Made by a program: the position numbers and the translations under genes
Shown: one piece after another, positions 42,561 to 51,576 of the stretch
Layout of the letters: the number at the start of each line of letters is the position of its first letter
How positions within the stretch are numbered: position 1 is the stretch's first letter
DNA from: Flavobacterium sp. ZT3R18
Lineage (GTDB): Bacteria; Bacteroidota; Bacteroidia; Flavobacteriales; Flavobacteriaceae
DNA: 64,000 nt
NCBI RefSeq assembly: GCF_007097385.1
Contig: NZ_VJZS01000003.1
Coordinates: 1 to 64,000, forward strand
Reading direction: 5' to 3'
Notes under the pieces: generated by a model
Told to the model about the DNA's origin: nothing
The model's database searches: none
The model's input: the letters and a program-made list of their open reading frames with translations, nothing else

Positions 42561-42677
42561 TTAAAATGCTTCGCCAAAACTTATGTAAGTCCCTTTAAGA
42601 GTTCCTCTTTCACCAAATCCAAAATCCATCCTTAAGTTAGTTTTATGCTTACTATCAACCATAACTCTCAACTCAAA
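42561..42677 (-). pseudogene. Orphan 3' end of an Omp85-type barrel gene
   Basis: The minus strand encodes FELRVMVDSKHKTNLRMDFG then FGERGTLKGTYISFGEAF and a stop, preceded directly by an in-frame stop. This is the classic last two strands of a BamA/Omp85-type barrel. It parallels the end of the intact upstream gene (LRILIDKATRTNLILDYAVG...GFYLNAGETF) but is clearly divergent. It is therefore a leftover barrel tail, not an independent gene. Confidence 0.78.
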
Positions 42678-42725
42678 TTAGTAAGAAAAAAATCCTGTTT
42701 TTTAAAACAACAAATTTTAAAAATC

Positions 42726-43994
42726 TTAAAAAGTTTCTCCTGCGTTAAGATAAAATCCTTGGGAACGATTTCCAACGGCGTAATCCAAAATAAGATTGGT
42801 GCGAGTCGCTTTATCAATTAGAATCCTCAAACCAACCCCAACTGCAGGTTGCACATACTGAAAAAGTGAAATGTCACTCAATTTATCACTAGCCGTTGTA
42901 AAATTTGCAAAAACAGTTCCGCTAAGAAGTTGATTGCAACTTATAGGAAACCGCAATTCAGTTTGAAGATATGCTAAATTATTCCCTCTAAATAGTCCTT
43001 GGGTATAACCTTCTCCGCTGCGGCTGCGTTGATCCCAGCCTATAGCAGGCAAATTTAAATACGGCACAACTCCATTAGTCACAAATTGTCCAAAAGCCCA
43101 AATACCTAATACAAATTGTTTCTTTTTTGGACTTAGCGGAATAAAATATCTAAACTCGGTATAAAGCACACTACTCGATTCTTGCTCATTGAATAAATCA
43201 GCATTAAATCTATAGTTGACATTGGCAAACCAACCCTCACTCGTATTAATCTGGTTATCCCTAGAATCATAAATTAAATTAAGACTCAACCCATTTACAA
43301 AATATTCAGTATCGCCAAAACCATATTGCTTACTATAATTGTAATGATTGGTGAATTTTCCATTATCAACGTCAACGTTTTTGTCCATAATGGCAGAATA
43401 CCAATCTATTTCTATTCCTGCTCCTACATAAAAATGTTTTTTTACTTCCCAAGAAATGGTTTGATGGAACTTAAAATAGTTATAATCCATCGGTTCTGCT
43501 ATCGATTCAATATCAAAATCTGGGTCTTCCTTGTGAGTTGGAATAATATGAGTTCCCAAACCGTAATTGGGCTGTGTAAAAACATACAATCGATAATCCC
43601 CACTTAGGTATATTTTATTATCCTTTAGCAGAATATTATTTTTGGCATTAATTAGCAGCTGATCTTTTGTTGTAAAAACAACGCCAAGATTTGCCGAAGA
43701 ATATTTATCCAGAAGATCTCCGCCCTTAAAAGTATATTGTGCAGTAGCACCGTAACTAAATCCTGTTGCAGGCTGTACTCCAATTATAGGAATGACCAAT
43801 AAAAAGCTATTTTTTATTGGTTTTACAACCATGAGCGAATCTTTCTTTTTAAGCAATTCGAAAAAGGTTTTAGGAGGACATGTACCATCCGAACTAGAAG
43901 ACACTTGTGCCTGCATGTTGTTTTGAATACATACAAACAACAATAGCCATAGACCGTAATTCAACAAATACTTTCTTTTAAAAAAATGGATCAT
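42726..43994 (-). CDS. BamA/TamA-type (Omp85) outer-membrane protein without POTRA domains
   Basis: This is a 422-residue protein with a signal sequence (LNYGLWLLLFVCIQNNMQAQ) and a 16-strand-like barrel. Hallmarks are LIYDSRDNQINTSEGWFANVNYRF, the GLFRGNNLAYLQTELRFPI segment equivalent to the VRGF loop, and a terminal strand ending in Phe. There is no room for POTRA repeats, as in the short surface-antigen subclass. It may be a lipoprotein or lipid transporter rather than an assembly factor. A second barrel tail follows it at 42561-42677. Confidence 0.85.
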   Translation of the reverse strand: MIHFFKRKYLLNYGLWLLLFVCIQNNMQAQVSSSSDGTCPPKTFFELLKKKDSLMVVKPIKNSFLLVIPIIGVQPATGFSYGATAQYTFKGGDLLDKYSSANLGVVFTTKDQLLINAKNNILLKDNKIYLSGDYRLYVFTQPNYGLGTHIIPTHKEDPDFDIESIAEPMDYNYFKFHQTISWEVKKHFYVGAGIEIDWYSAIMDKNVDVDNGKFTNHYNYSKQYGFGDTEYFVNGLSLNLIYDSRDNQINTSEGWFANVNYRFNADLFNEQESSSVLYTEFRYFIPLSPKKKQFVLGIWAFGQFVTNGVVPYLNLPAIGWDQRSRSGEGYTQGLFRGNNLAYLQTELRFPISCNQLLSGTVFANFTTASDKLSDISLFQYVQPAVGVGLRILIDKATRTNLILDYAVGNRSQGFYLNAGETF

Positions 43995-44044
43995 TTTAGT
44001 TTTTATATTTTTTAAAAGATTAAAAACCGTTCGTATAGATAGAA

Positions 44045-45754
44045 TTACAATTTCTTTTTATAAACTGATTTACCTTCTTTGATAGTTTCGACTACAAGAA
44101 TTTCTTTTATCTTCATTTTATCTACTTTCAAAGGATTTTGGTCTAAAATCACTAAATCAGCCAATTTCCCTTCTTTCAAAGAACCTTTTGTTTTTTCTTC
44201 AAAATATTGATAGGCTCCATTGATCGTGATTGCTTTCAAGCCTTGATATGCAGTGGTTCTTTCATTTGCACCAATAATTTTACCAGAACGAGAAACGCGA
44301 TTTACGGATGACCAAATCGTAAACAACTGATTAATTGGAGTAATAATATAATCGGTATGGTTGGTATAAATGATTCCCAAGCTATCCGCCGTATGAATAG
44401 GACTCAGGAAAAAGGCTCTTTCTTTGCCTAAATTCTCAACATGAACGTCTCCCCAAAAATAAGCGTGATTGGTAAAAAAAGAAGGTGAAATATTGTACTT
44501 TTTATATTTCTCCAATTGACCTTTTCGAACAAAATTCGAGTGAATTACAATAGTTCTCCTATCAGCGTCTAATGGTTGATTAAGGTTTTTGCAGGCAGTT
44601 TCATGCGCCAATAAAAGCATATCAATAGTGGCATCGCCATTACAATGCACAAAAAGCTGCATTTTACTTTTATAGGCTACTTCAAACATCTTATTCAATT
44701 GCGCTTGAGTCACATTTGAAAACCCCTTGCAATCATGACTACAACCCGGAACTTCTGTTAAAAAAGGTTTTGTAAAAAAAGCTGTTTTCCCTTGTGGAGA
44801 ACCGTCGGCAACGATTTTCGTTCCTTCCAATTTTAAGTGATTATGGTATTCTCCAAAATTCGACAGCGAATCTTTTACATTCGTTTCCAAATCAAGAAAG
44901 CTGGGTAATGAAACCACATCAATCGATATTTTTTTTTCTTTGGCCGCTTGTTTTAAAAAGGCCACGGTAGACGCATCAGAGAATCCCTCTTGCGCAGTCG
45001 TAATTCCGTTTTTGGCATACAAATCAAGCGCTTTTTGCAATAGTTTCGGTTTCTGGCTTGCAAAGACTTCTGTTACTTTTTCGACAAAATGATGCACCGC
45101 CATTTCCTGCAAAACTCCGGACGGCTCTGTTGTGCCAGGCAAACGCAAAATCATCCCGCCGGCAGGGTCTTTTGTGTTTTTATCAAATTTAGCATCGGCC
45201 AAAGCCAAAGAATTGGCAACTCCCAAATGTCCAGACACATGTTGTATATAAACGGGATTATTGGGGAAATATTTATCCAAATCCATTTTGGTGGGATGGC
45301 GCTTCTCTGCCAACTGAGTATCATCATATCCCCAACCAAAAATCCATTCCCCGTCTTTGATGTTGTTGTTTTTTTTACATTTTTGAAGTTCGGCAATAAT
45401 ATCGGCAATGGTGGCGCAATTGCCAACCGGAGCCGAAGACACGTTTGCCTGTCCCATAATATTCATGGCATTTCCTAAATGGCTGTGGCTATCAATAAAA
45501 CCCGGCAACAATGTTTTGCCTTCTAAATTTTTCATTTCGGTTGCATCTCCATGAAATTTTTCAGCTTCGGATTTTGTGCCTACAAAAAGGATTTTTCCGT
45601 TTTTTACAGCAATAGCTTCTGCATAAACAGCGTCATTGCCTTCCATCGTTACAATATCTCCTCCAAAATAAATAGTATCTGCTGGATTGGTAACTTCTTG
45701 TTTTTTACAACTTACTAAAGCCAGTAAAAGAAATACTGCGATTGATTTTTTCAT
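44045..45754 (-). CDS. Amidohydrolase lipoprotein, YtcJ-like
   Basis: This is a 569-residue metal-dependent hydrolase with lipoprotein signal (MKKSIAVFLLLALVSC, Cys16). It has the N-terminal beta-sandwich (IYFGGDIVTMEGNDAVYAEAIAVKNGKILFVG), metal motif FIDSHSHLG, a middle His (HCNGDATIDM) and C-terminal GSLKEGKLADLVILDQNPL. The Amidohydro_3 family includes deacylases and N-substituted amino-acid hydrolases; substrate is unknown. It follows a second amidohydrolase gene by 21 bp in the same direction, suggesting one operon in the periplasm. Confidence 0.88.
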   Translation of the reverse strand: MKKSIAVFLLLALVSCKKQEVTNPADTIYFGGDIVTMEGNDAVYAEAIAVKNGKILFVGTKSEAEKFHGDATEMKNLEGKTLLPGFIDSHSHLGNAMNIMGQANVSSAPVGNCATIADIIAELQKCKKNNNIKDGEWIFGWGYDDTQLAEKRHPTKMDLDKYFPNNPVYIQHVSGHLGVANSLALADAKFDKNTKDPAGGMILRLPGTTEPSGVLQEMAVHHFVEKVTEVFASQKPKLLQKALDLYAKNGITTAQEGFSDASTVAFLKQAAKEKKISIDVVSLPSFLDLETNVKDSLSNFGEYHNHLKLEGTKIVADGSPQGKTAFFTKPFLTEVPGCSHDCKGFSNVTQAQLNKMFEVAYKSKMQLFVHCNGDATIDMLLLAHETACKNLNQPLDADRRTIVIHSNFVRKGQLEKYKKYNISPSFFTNHAYFWGDVHVENLGKERAFFLSPIHTADSLGIIYTNHTDYIITPINQLFTIWSSVNRVSRSGKIIGANERTTAYQGLKAITINGAYQYFEEKTKGSLKEGKLADLVILDQNPLKVDKMKIKEILVVETIKEGKSVYKKKL

Positions 45755-45775
45755 ATTGTTTTTATTAAATGAATT

Positions 45776-47128
45776 TTATTTAATTGTGTTTTTATAGACC
45801 ACACCATCTTTTATAATCATTAATAAGGATTTATCATAGTCCTCCAATATATTCAAATTTTTAAGTGGATTACCATCTACCAGTAGCATATCTGCATAAG
45901 CACCTTCTTCTATTACACCCAATTTATTTGGATAAGGATTACGTGGTCCACTCATGGTAAGCAATTCTGCATTGGTTGAGGTTGCCATTTTTAATATTTC
46001 GAAAGGAGTGTACCACTTCAATAATTTTGTAAGATCACCCGCCCTCGCAGCCGAATGCTTGGGTTGAAATAAACAGTCTGTTCCAAATGCGGTTTTAATG
46101 TTGTACTTTTTTGCGAAAAGGTAGGCGCTTTCAGTGCCACGTGACATAGTTTGTTGTTTAATTCGATTTGGAGAGCCTTCTGCAAAAACACTTACACCAG
46201 TATCTATAAAAGGTTGCAAGCTTAACCATACATTTTTATCCGCTACCATTTTTGCTGTAACCTCATCAATAAGTTGTGCATGATCAATGCAACGTACACC
46301 TGCACGAAGCGCAGTTTGTATAGCTCTTGGTGTGTATGCGTGTACAGTTACATACGTGCCCCAGTTTTCAGCAGCGTCAACAGCTGCCTTCATTTCTGCT
46401 TCTGTAAATTCAGATACATCCAGTGGATCGTAATTAGAAGATACGCCACCACCTGCTGCAAGTTTTATCTGAGTAGCCCCAAGACGAAGCTGCTCTCTTG
46501 TACGTTTTAATACCTCATCCGCGCCATCAGCCAGAATCCCAAAATTAAAGCGCTCGGTAAAATCAAGGCTTGATCCTGCATCCCTTGGAACAGCATTGAC
46601 AGAAAGAAAATCTCCATGACCTGATGTTTGAGAAATCATGGCACCAGAAGGATAGATTCTTGGCCCTATCATTAAACCCTTGTCGATTGCTTTTTGCAGA
46701 CCAAATGAAGGCCCCGAAAGATCCCTAAAAGTAGTAAAACCCTGCATTAGGTCTTTCTCCGCAGATCTAACCGCGTTTACAGTGATGTATTCAATATCAT
46801 TGTTCAACAACTCCATGATGTCTAAAGACTCCATCATGATATGCGTGTGGGCATCAATCAGACCTGGCATTAGGAATTTCCCTTTACCATCAATTACTTT
46901 TATTTCCCCACTTTTATTAGTTGGGATTGGAGCAGTCGAAATTTTACTAATCATATTATTAACAATAAGCACATTTCCTATAGTCGTTTTTTCATCTTTA
47001 CCATTAAAAATTTGTACGTTATTGATCAGTAATACTTTTTCTGAATTTGGCTCAACAGCAGGCTTTTGAGACCAAGCATTTACAGAAATTAAAATAATTG
47101 TAAAAAAGAGTAGTGTTTTATTTTTCAT
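45776..47128 (-). CDS. Amidohydrolase family protein (imidazolonepropionase/prolidase-like)
   Basis: This is a 450-residue exported hydrolase with signal peptide (LLFFTIILISVNAWSQ). Motifs are LIDAHTHIMMES (metal site 1), a Lys in GATQIKLAAGGGVSS (carboxylated lysine site), TVHAYTPRAIQTALRAGVRCIDHAQ (His ligands) and FGTDCLF (final Asp). This is the pattern of Xaa-Pro-type and imidazolonepropionase-like amidohydrolases. First gene of the two-gene unit, so the pair may act on successive peptide-like compounds. Confidence 0.88.
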   Translation of the reverse strand: MKNKTLLFFTIILISVNAWSQKPAVEPNSEKVLLINNVQIFNGKDEKTTIGNVLIVNNMISKISTAPIPTNKSGEIKVIDGKGKFLMPGLIDAHTHIMMESLDIMELLNNDIEYITVNAVRSAEKDLMQGFTTFRDLSGPSFGLQKAIDKGLMIGPRIYPSGAMISQTSGHGDFLSVNAVPRDAGSSLDFTERFNFGILADGADEVLKRTREQLRLGATQIKLAAGGGVSSNYDPLDVSEFTEAEMKAAVDAAENWGTYVTVHAYTPRAIQTALRAGVRCIDHAQLIDEVTAKMVADKNVWLSLQPFIDTGVSVFAEGSPNRIKQQTMSRGTESAYLFAKKYNIKTAFGTDCLFQPKHSAARAGDLTKLLKWYTPFEILKMATSTNAELLTMSGPRNPYPNKLGVIEEGAYADMLLVDGNPLKNLNILEDYDKSLLMIIKDGVVYKNTIK

Positions 47129-47242
47129 AAATAGATAATATTTGTTTGTTTGTTTTTTTAGAATATGGAATTACTTCGCCTGTTCGCTATCGTTCGAGTC
47201 GCATATCTTCATTGGTGTTTACGGTCATACTCATTTCATAAT

Positions 47243-47587
47243 TTAATCTTTTTTTAATAATTTGGACTCTTTAAGCTCTCGTTCTAAAAAATAATTCAAA
47301 GCGGTTCTTAATGTAGCAATAGCGGCTAGTTGTCCAATCTCTGTCCAAGATGGAGCAATCGCAGTTTTAAGAATATCGGCACCCAATAAAAGTTCTAATG
47401 CTATTGCTAAAGATTTTCCTAACGAAAGGCGAATATTCGTATCTGGTAAATAACCCGAAGCTTTTGAAAAGGAATCCTTAAAATACTGAATGACTACTTT
47501 TGTAGAAGAATAAGTAATTATAATCGCAGCAAGAAATTCAATAAATTGAGCTATGGTTTGGGTGCTAATCATTATAATTTCTTCCAT
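47243..47587 (-). CDS. DUF1622 membrane protein
   Basis: This is a 114-residue protein starting at MEEIIMISTQ. The longer frame back to 47800 overlaps the upstream DUF4251 gene and is rejected. Two or three membrane helices: ISTQTIAQFIEFLAAIIITYSS and LSLGKSLAIALELLLGADILKTAIAPSW. The LSLGKSLALALEFLLGADIL-like stretch defines DUF1622. Function is unknown. It lies 8 bases after the DUF4251 gene in the same orientation, probably one transcript. Confidence 0.82.
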   Translation of the reverse strand: MEEIIMISTQTIAQFIEFLAAIIITYSSTKVVIQYFKDSFSKASGYLPDTNIRLSLGKSLAIALELLLGADILKTAIAPSWTEIGQLAAIATLRTALNYFLERELKESKLLKKD

Positions 47588-47594
47588 ACTAAAC

Positions 47595-48113
47595 TTATTT
47601 TTTTTCAGGTTCAATTTTGGAAATCTCACCATTATAAGAAATGGTACTTCGATAATTACTACTAACGGAGAGCGTTGCGCTTCCTCCAAAATAAACCGAA
47701 AGCAATAAGGAATAAACATCCCTTTCTCCTTTGACAACGGCTTTAATTCTATACTGTTTATTAGTTTTTTCAATTGTGTAATCTTGAGGTTTGCCCTCAA
47801 ATTTTAATCCTCCATCTCCTCCGTATCCAATGCCTCCATATGCTTTCCCAAAATAGGGCATTTCACTCTTAATCAAATCGGGATAGAATTTCAAATAATT
47901 TGAATTGCTAGTCAAATCTATTGTCCTGAATCCTAGTGGAGAAGCATTTCTGGCCACAAAAACAAACTCTTTAGAATTGACCAAAATCTCAATTTGTTTC
48001 TGTTTTTCAATTTTTTGCTCTTCCTTTAATTGTTTTTTTGTTTTCTCTTGTGCGTAACCATTGACAACAAAAAAAGAAATAAACAGTGCTAAAACTATGT
48101 TTTTTGTTTTCAT
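47595..48113 (-). CDS. DUF4251 domain exported protein
   Basis: This is a 172-residue protein with signal peptide (IVLALFISFFVVNGYAQ), then a charged helical linker (KTKKQLKEEQKIEKQKQIEILV). The DUF4251 beta domain follows (FVFVARNASPLGFRTIDL, LPYFGKAYGGIGYGGDGGLKFEG-like, FGGSATLSVSSNYRSTISYNGEI). Widespread in Bacteroidota; function unknown. Upstream partner of the DUF1622 gene. Confidence 0.88.
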   Translation of the reverse strand: MKTKNIVLALFISFFVVNGYAQEKTKKQLKEEQKIEKQKQIEILVNSKEFVFVARNASPLGFRTIDLTSNSNYLKFYPDLIKSEMPYFGKAYGGIGYGGDGGLKFEGKPQDYTIEKTNKQYRIKAVVKGERDVYSLLLSVYFGGSATLSVSSNYRSTISYNGEISKIEPEKK

Positions 48114-48205
48114 TTTATAAAATTTTAAAATTATTTCAACTAAATCTAACCGATTAAAAAATATTTAAAACCCTTCAAAAACTATAAAATCACTGCGAAA
48201 GCAGC

Positions 48206-48634
48206 TTACTTTTTCTCAAAACGCATCATTACAACGTCTCCCATCATAAAACTCAAGGTTTTCCCATCCTCACTAATAGTATAAGATTCTATCTTTTCCA
48301 GTGTAGATGTATAGACTGAATCGCCATTTCCTTGACAAGCCATCATAGTCATACCCATTTTGGCGTCTTTAAAATTTATTTTATTTCCATCAACCATTAC
48401 AGCTCCAAAATATTGATTACAGCTATTGTTCCCAGAAAACTTGTTGTCAACAAGATCAAACTTTATTGTTGGTTTTTTACCCGGATACAATCCTTCAAAA
48501 GCAATCCTAGGACCGGTTATATAGTTTAACTCCCAAGTCCCTTCAAGTGAAGCTGTTTTCATATTTGACTTTGTTGTAGTGCATGAAACTAATGTCATAC
48601 CAATGAATACTACTAATAATGCTAATTTTTTCAT
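48206..48634 (-). CDS. META domain lipoprotein
   Basis: This is a 142-residue lipoprotein (MKKLALLVVFIGMTLVSC, Cys18) with the META/HslJ-like fold. Signatures are GTWELNYITG, FSGNNSCNQYFGAVMVDGNKINF and MGMTMMAC. META proteins are envelope proteins linked to heat stress or drug resistance. Monocistronic, upstream of the DUF4251 unit by about 90 bp in reverse orientation order. Confidence 0.87.
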   Translation of the reverse strand: MKKLALLVVFIGMTLVSCTTTKSNMKTASLEGTWELNYITGPRIAFEGLYPGKKPTIKFDLVDNKFSGNNSCNQYFGAVMVDGNKINFKDAKMGMTMMACQGNGDSVYTSTLEKIESYTISEDGKTLSFMMGDVVMMRFEKK

Positions 48635-48926
48635 GTTCCTATTTTTAAATGTCAGAAATTATGTCTTGTAAAAATAGCGAAAATTTAAAAGCAAAAATGA
48701 TATTTTAACTCCTTGTTTGGTTTTTAAAAAAGGTATGATTATTTTCGTTTAAAAAGACAACTATTAGGACACTATTAGGAATAGGTTCTCGAATTTTGGA
48801 GCCCGGACAAGCCTGTCCCCTACCAACCATTTTGTGGGAGAAAAGTCTAAATAGATTTTAAGAAACTTTTAATTTTAGCACGCTTTTTTTTACTTAATTT
48901 TATAATCGAATTCAATTAAAAAAATC

Positions 48927-49454
48927 ATGAAAAAAATAATCTTTTCTATCGCAGTTATTATTGCAGTAATCATTGGTTGTAAGACCAATAGCAAATCCAG
49001 CGACTCCAAAAATCTAAACTTAGTCTTTGAATCAAAAAGCAATAGTAAAGTTACCGGCACAGCTGCTTTTGTAGAAAAAAAAGGCAAGGTAACTTTTGTA
49101 GCCAAAATTACAGGACTACAACCTGGGATTCACGCCATACACATTCATGAAAAATCGGATTGTTCTGCTGCTGATGGGAGCTCTGCTGGAGGACACTGGA
49201 ACCCAACCTTCAAAAAACACGGAAAATGGGGAGTAGAAGAGCATCATAAAGGAGACATTGGCAATTTTACAGCTGATGAAAAAGGAAACGGAACCATCAC
49301 TTTGACTACAGACGAATGGTGTATTGGTTGCGAAGATGCTACAAAAAATATACTAGGAAAAGGGCTAATTGTACATCAAGGTGCGGATGATTTTGTTTCT
49401 CAACCAGCAGGAAATGCAGGCGCAAGAGTCGCTTGTTCTGCTATTATAAAATAA
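48927..49454 (+). CDS. sodC: Cu/Zn superoxide dismutase lipoprotein
   Basis: This is a 175-residue periplasmic lipoprotein (MKKIIFSIAVIIAVIIGC, Cys18) of the SodC family. Metal ligands are seen: His72 and His74 (HAIHIHEKSDC), bridging His90 (AGGHWNP), His98 and His107, Asp110 and His150 (LIVHQGADD). Structural disulfide Cys79-Cys170 and active-site Arg167 are present. An additional Cys132-x-x-Cys135 (DEWCIGCEDA) is unusual for the family. It removes superoxide at the cell surface and complements the Dps/OxyR genes further right. Confidence 0.95.
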   Translation: MKKIIFSIAVIIAVIIGCKTNSKSSDSKNLNLVFESKSNSKVTGTAAFVEKKGKVTFVAKITGLQPGIHAIHIHEKSDCSAADGSSAGGHWNPTFKKHGKWGVEEHHKGDIGNFTADEKGNGTITLTTDEWCIGCEDATKNILGKGLIVHQGADDFVSQPAGNAGARVACSAIIK

Positions 49455-49470
49455 AACAACAGAAATTCTC

Positions 49471-50040
49471 TTGAAGGAAAAAGAACATCACTATTTTAAA
49501 AACACAACAGCTTGGCGGGAATGGTTGCACAACAATCATCATTCGTCAACTGGTGTGTATTTGATTTTTTATAAAGTAAATAGTCCTTTTGAAAGTATGC
49601 GTTGGGAAGAGGCTGTTCAAGTAGCTATTTGTTACGGTTGGATTGATTCTACTGTCAAAAACGTAGACGAACACAGCCGAAAACAAGTCTTTTCGCCCAG
49701 AAAAGACAAAAGCGTTTGGAGTAAACTCAACAAAACATATATCGAAAAACTCATTGATGATAATCTCATGCATGAAAGCGGATTGGCCAAAATTGAAATT
49801 GCAAAGCAAAATGGCTCATGGACTTCTCTAGACGCCGTTGAAGATTTAATCATTCCAGAGGATTTGGCATCGGCTTTCGATCAAAATCAAACAGCTTTAG
49901 AAAACTATCAAAACTTTAGTCCTTCCTATCGAAAAAGCTATCTTTATTGGCTCAATCAAGCCAAAAGACCCGAAACCAGAAACAATAGAATTACCACAAT
50001 AATTGAACTTTGCAAACAAAATAAAAAATCGAGGGATTAG
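49471..50040 (+). CDS. YdeI/OmpD-associated family protein
   Basis: This is a 189-residue cytoplasmic protein of the YdeI family. KEHHYFKNTTAWREWLHNNH opens the domain, with WEEAVQVAICYGWIDSTVKN (about 44-63), KDKSVWSKLNKTYIEKL, and the C-terminal FSPSYRKSYLYWLNQAKRPETRNNRI. Reported roles are resistance to antimicrobial peptides or bacteriocins; no biochemical activity is certain. The initiator is TTG. It begins 16 bases after sodC and is probably co-transcribed. Confidence 0.85.
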   Translation: MKEKEHHYFKNTTAWREWLHNNHHSSTGVYLIFYKVNSPFESMRWEEAVQVAICYGWIDSTVKNVDEHSRKQVFSPRKDKSVWSKLNKTYIEKLIDDNLMHESGLAKIEIAKQNGSWTSLDAVEDLIIPEDLASAFDQNQTALENYQNFSPSYRKSYLYWLNQAKRPETRNNRITTIIELCKQNKKSRD

Positions 50041-50172
50041 TATTATTTTTACGAAAGAATTTGAGCTACCGAATGGTATTGATTCAAATTAAAAAAAATG
50101 AGATTTCACAAAATTTACCTTAAGAAACCATTTTATAAATATTCAAAATATAAATTGATCCATAAAAATACA

Positions 50173-50180
50173 TAGCTTTG
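50173..50180 (+). promoter_or_regulatory. Promoter -7 element of the LETM1-like gene
   Basis: TAGCTTTG matches TAnnTTTG. It overlaps the in-frame TTG at 50178, which is therefore not the translation start. The ATG at 50199 lies 18 bases downstream. Confidence 0.55.
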
Positions 50181-50198
50181 CATATTCAAAATAAAGCA

Positions 50199-51401
50199 AT
50201 GATTAACCCTTCGGCATCCGGTTGGATAGATAAATTTTTTATAAAACAAAAGTTATCAGAACATACAGTTTTTGAAACGGAAGAATCTTTTTATCAAAAA
50301 TTAAGAAACACAGGTTTTATCTATGGACACATCATTTCATTTGACACCCCTTTCCCTATTGAATCCAAAGATTGGTTTAAAGAAGAAATCTCTAAAATAG
50401 CCTTATTAAATGCGTTATACAGCATTTTTTGTTTGACTACCAAAGAAAATGATTCGGCCAAATTTATAGAACAAGCCAATGTATTTTACAATCAAATGCA
50501 TCCTCAAGGCTTTAGTTTATTAAAAAAATTATTACCCAAAAACACTCCAGCATTAACCCTAGAAAAGATAATTGACGAACGCGTTCAAACCAATGAAAGC
50601 ATCATCAATAAAAACTTTTCACATTTGGTTACCAATGCCTTGTTATTTATAGATGTTTTGGCTTTTCGCCAATATTTAATTCATGGTGCAATTCCTGAAA
50701 AATATTTAAAGAAAATTGAGGAAACTATAGTAAACATTGTCACTCTAGCCCTAAAAATCAAGACGAATAAAACGCAATATGACGACTTATTAATTAAACT
50801 TTTTGAAGCCTCTATACGCTACAGCAAATTTTCTAAAAATACAGATCTTACTTTGGAAGCATTGCAATTGGAGTATTTTACAAATGAATTAGAAAAAAAA
50901 TATTTAGTAGATATCGCAGGAATGGCATTATGGAGCGATGGCGTGATCGAGAATAATGAAGCTTATTTCCTTTATACATTAGCCAGAACCCTATCTATTT
51001 CGGATGAATTTGTAGAGCAAAGTATTATCAGTACAGATGGATTTATTGCAAAACATAAAAAAGAAATCCCCTATTTTAACTATTCTAATCCCGTAAAACA
51101 TTTTTACGATCAAACCACTAAGAGTGTTATTACCTTAATTTCACGCAATAAAACTAGATTAATCAAGGAAATTGTTCAAAGTAAAGAGCTAATGCTGCTC
51201 TTAGCACATTCTACCCATAGGGATTTAGACGAAAAAGAAAAGAAAAAAGTAAAGAAACAATTGCTAGACATTTGCAAAACGATACCGTCTCTAACCATCT
51301 TTCTTTTTCCGGGGGGTAGCTTATTATTACCTATTTTAATTAAGTTTATCCCAACCCTTTTACCATCGGCATTTAATGAGAATTTAGACAACGACGATTA
51401 A
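50199..51401 (+). CDS. LETM1-like domain protein
   Basis: This is a 400-residue, mainly helical protein from ATG 50199 (MINPSASGWIDKF). The C-terminal region (about 320-395; RNKTRLIKEIVQSKELMLLLAHSTHRDLDEKEKKKVKKQLLDICKTIPSLTIFLFPGGSLLLPILIKFIP) matches the LETM1-like ribosome-binding domain with a hydrophobic helix, seen in Bacteroidota. A central region (LVDIAGMALWSDGVIENNEAYFLYTLARTL) has a TerB-like flavour. Function in bacteria is unknown; the mitochondrial homologue acts in cation exchange. Confidence 0.78.
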   Translation: MINPSASGWIDKFFIKQKLSEHTVFETEESFYQKLRNTGFIYGHIISFDTPFPIESKDWFKEEISKIALLNALYSIFCLTTKENDSAKFIEQANVFYNQMHPQGFSLLKKLLPKNTPALTLEKIIDERVQTNESIINKNFSHLVTNALLFIDVLAFRQYLIHGAIPEKYLKKIEETIVNIVTLALKIKTNKTQYDDLLIKLFEASIRYSKFSKNTDLTLEALQLEYFTNELEKKYLVDIAGMALWSDGVIENNEAYFLYTLARTLSISDEFVEQSIISTDGFIAKHKKEIPYFNYSNPVKHFYDQTTKSVITLISRNKTRLIKEIVQSKELMLLLAHSTHRDLDEKEKKKVKKQLLDICKTIPSLTIFLFPGGSLLLPILIKFIPTLLPSAFNENLDNDD

Positions 51402-51428
51402 TTTTCCAAAACAATATCCCAATAATAA

Positions 51429-51458
51429 AATTGCCTCCAATTTTAGTTGGAGGCAATT
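51429..51458. terminator. Hairpin between convergent genes
   Basis: AATTGCCTCCAA pairs with TTGGAGGCAATT around TTTTAG, 12 bp. It lies 28 bases after the LETM1-like gene and about 120 bases beyond the carbonic anhydrase stop on the other strand. T runs are modest. Confidence 0.65.
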
Positions 51459-51576
51459 AACAAAATAATCATTCAAGTCCTATATACAATACTAAAAACC
51501 AGGTACGTTACTCACTTTTGGACTTGGCAAAGCAAGCAACTTAGTATTTATGATTGCTGAATGGTACTAAAATATT

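Noticed and set aside
47588..47800. N-terminal extension of the DUF1622 protein
   Set aside because: It lies entirely inside the DUF4251 gene in another frame; the DUF1622 family begins near MEEIIMIS.
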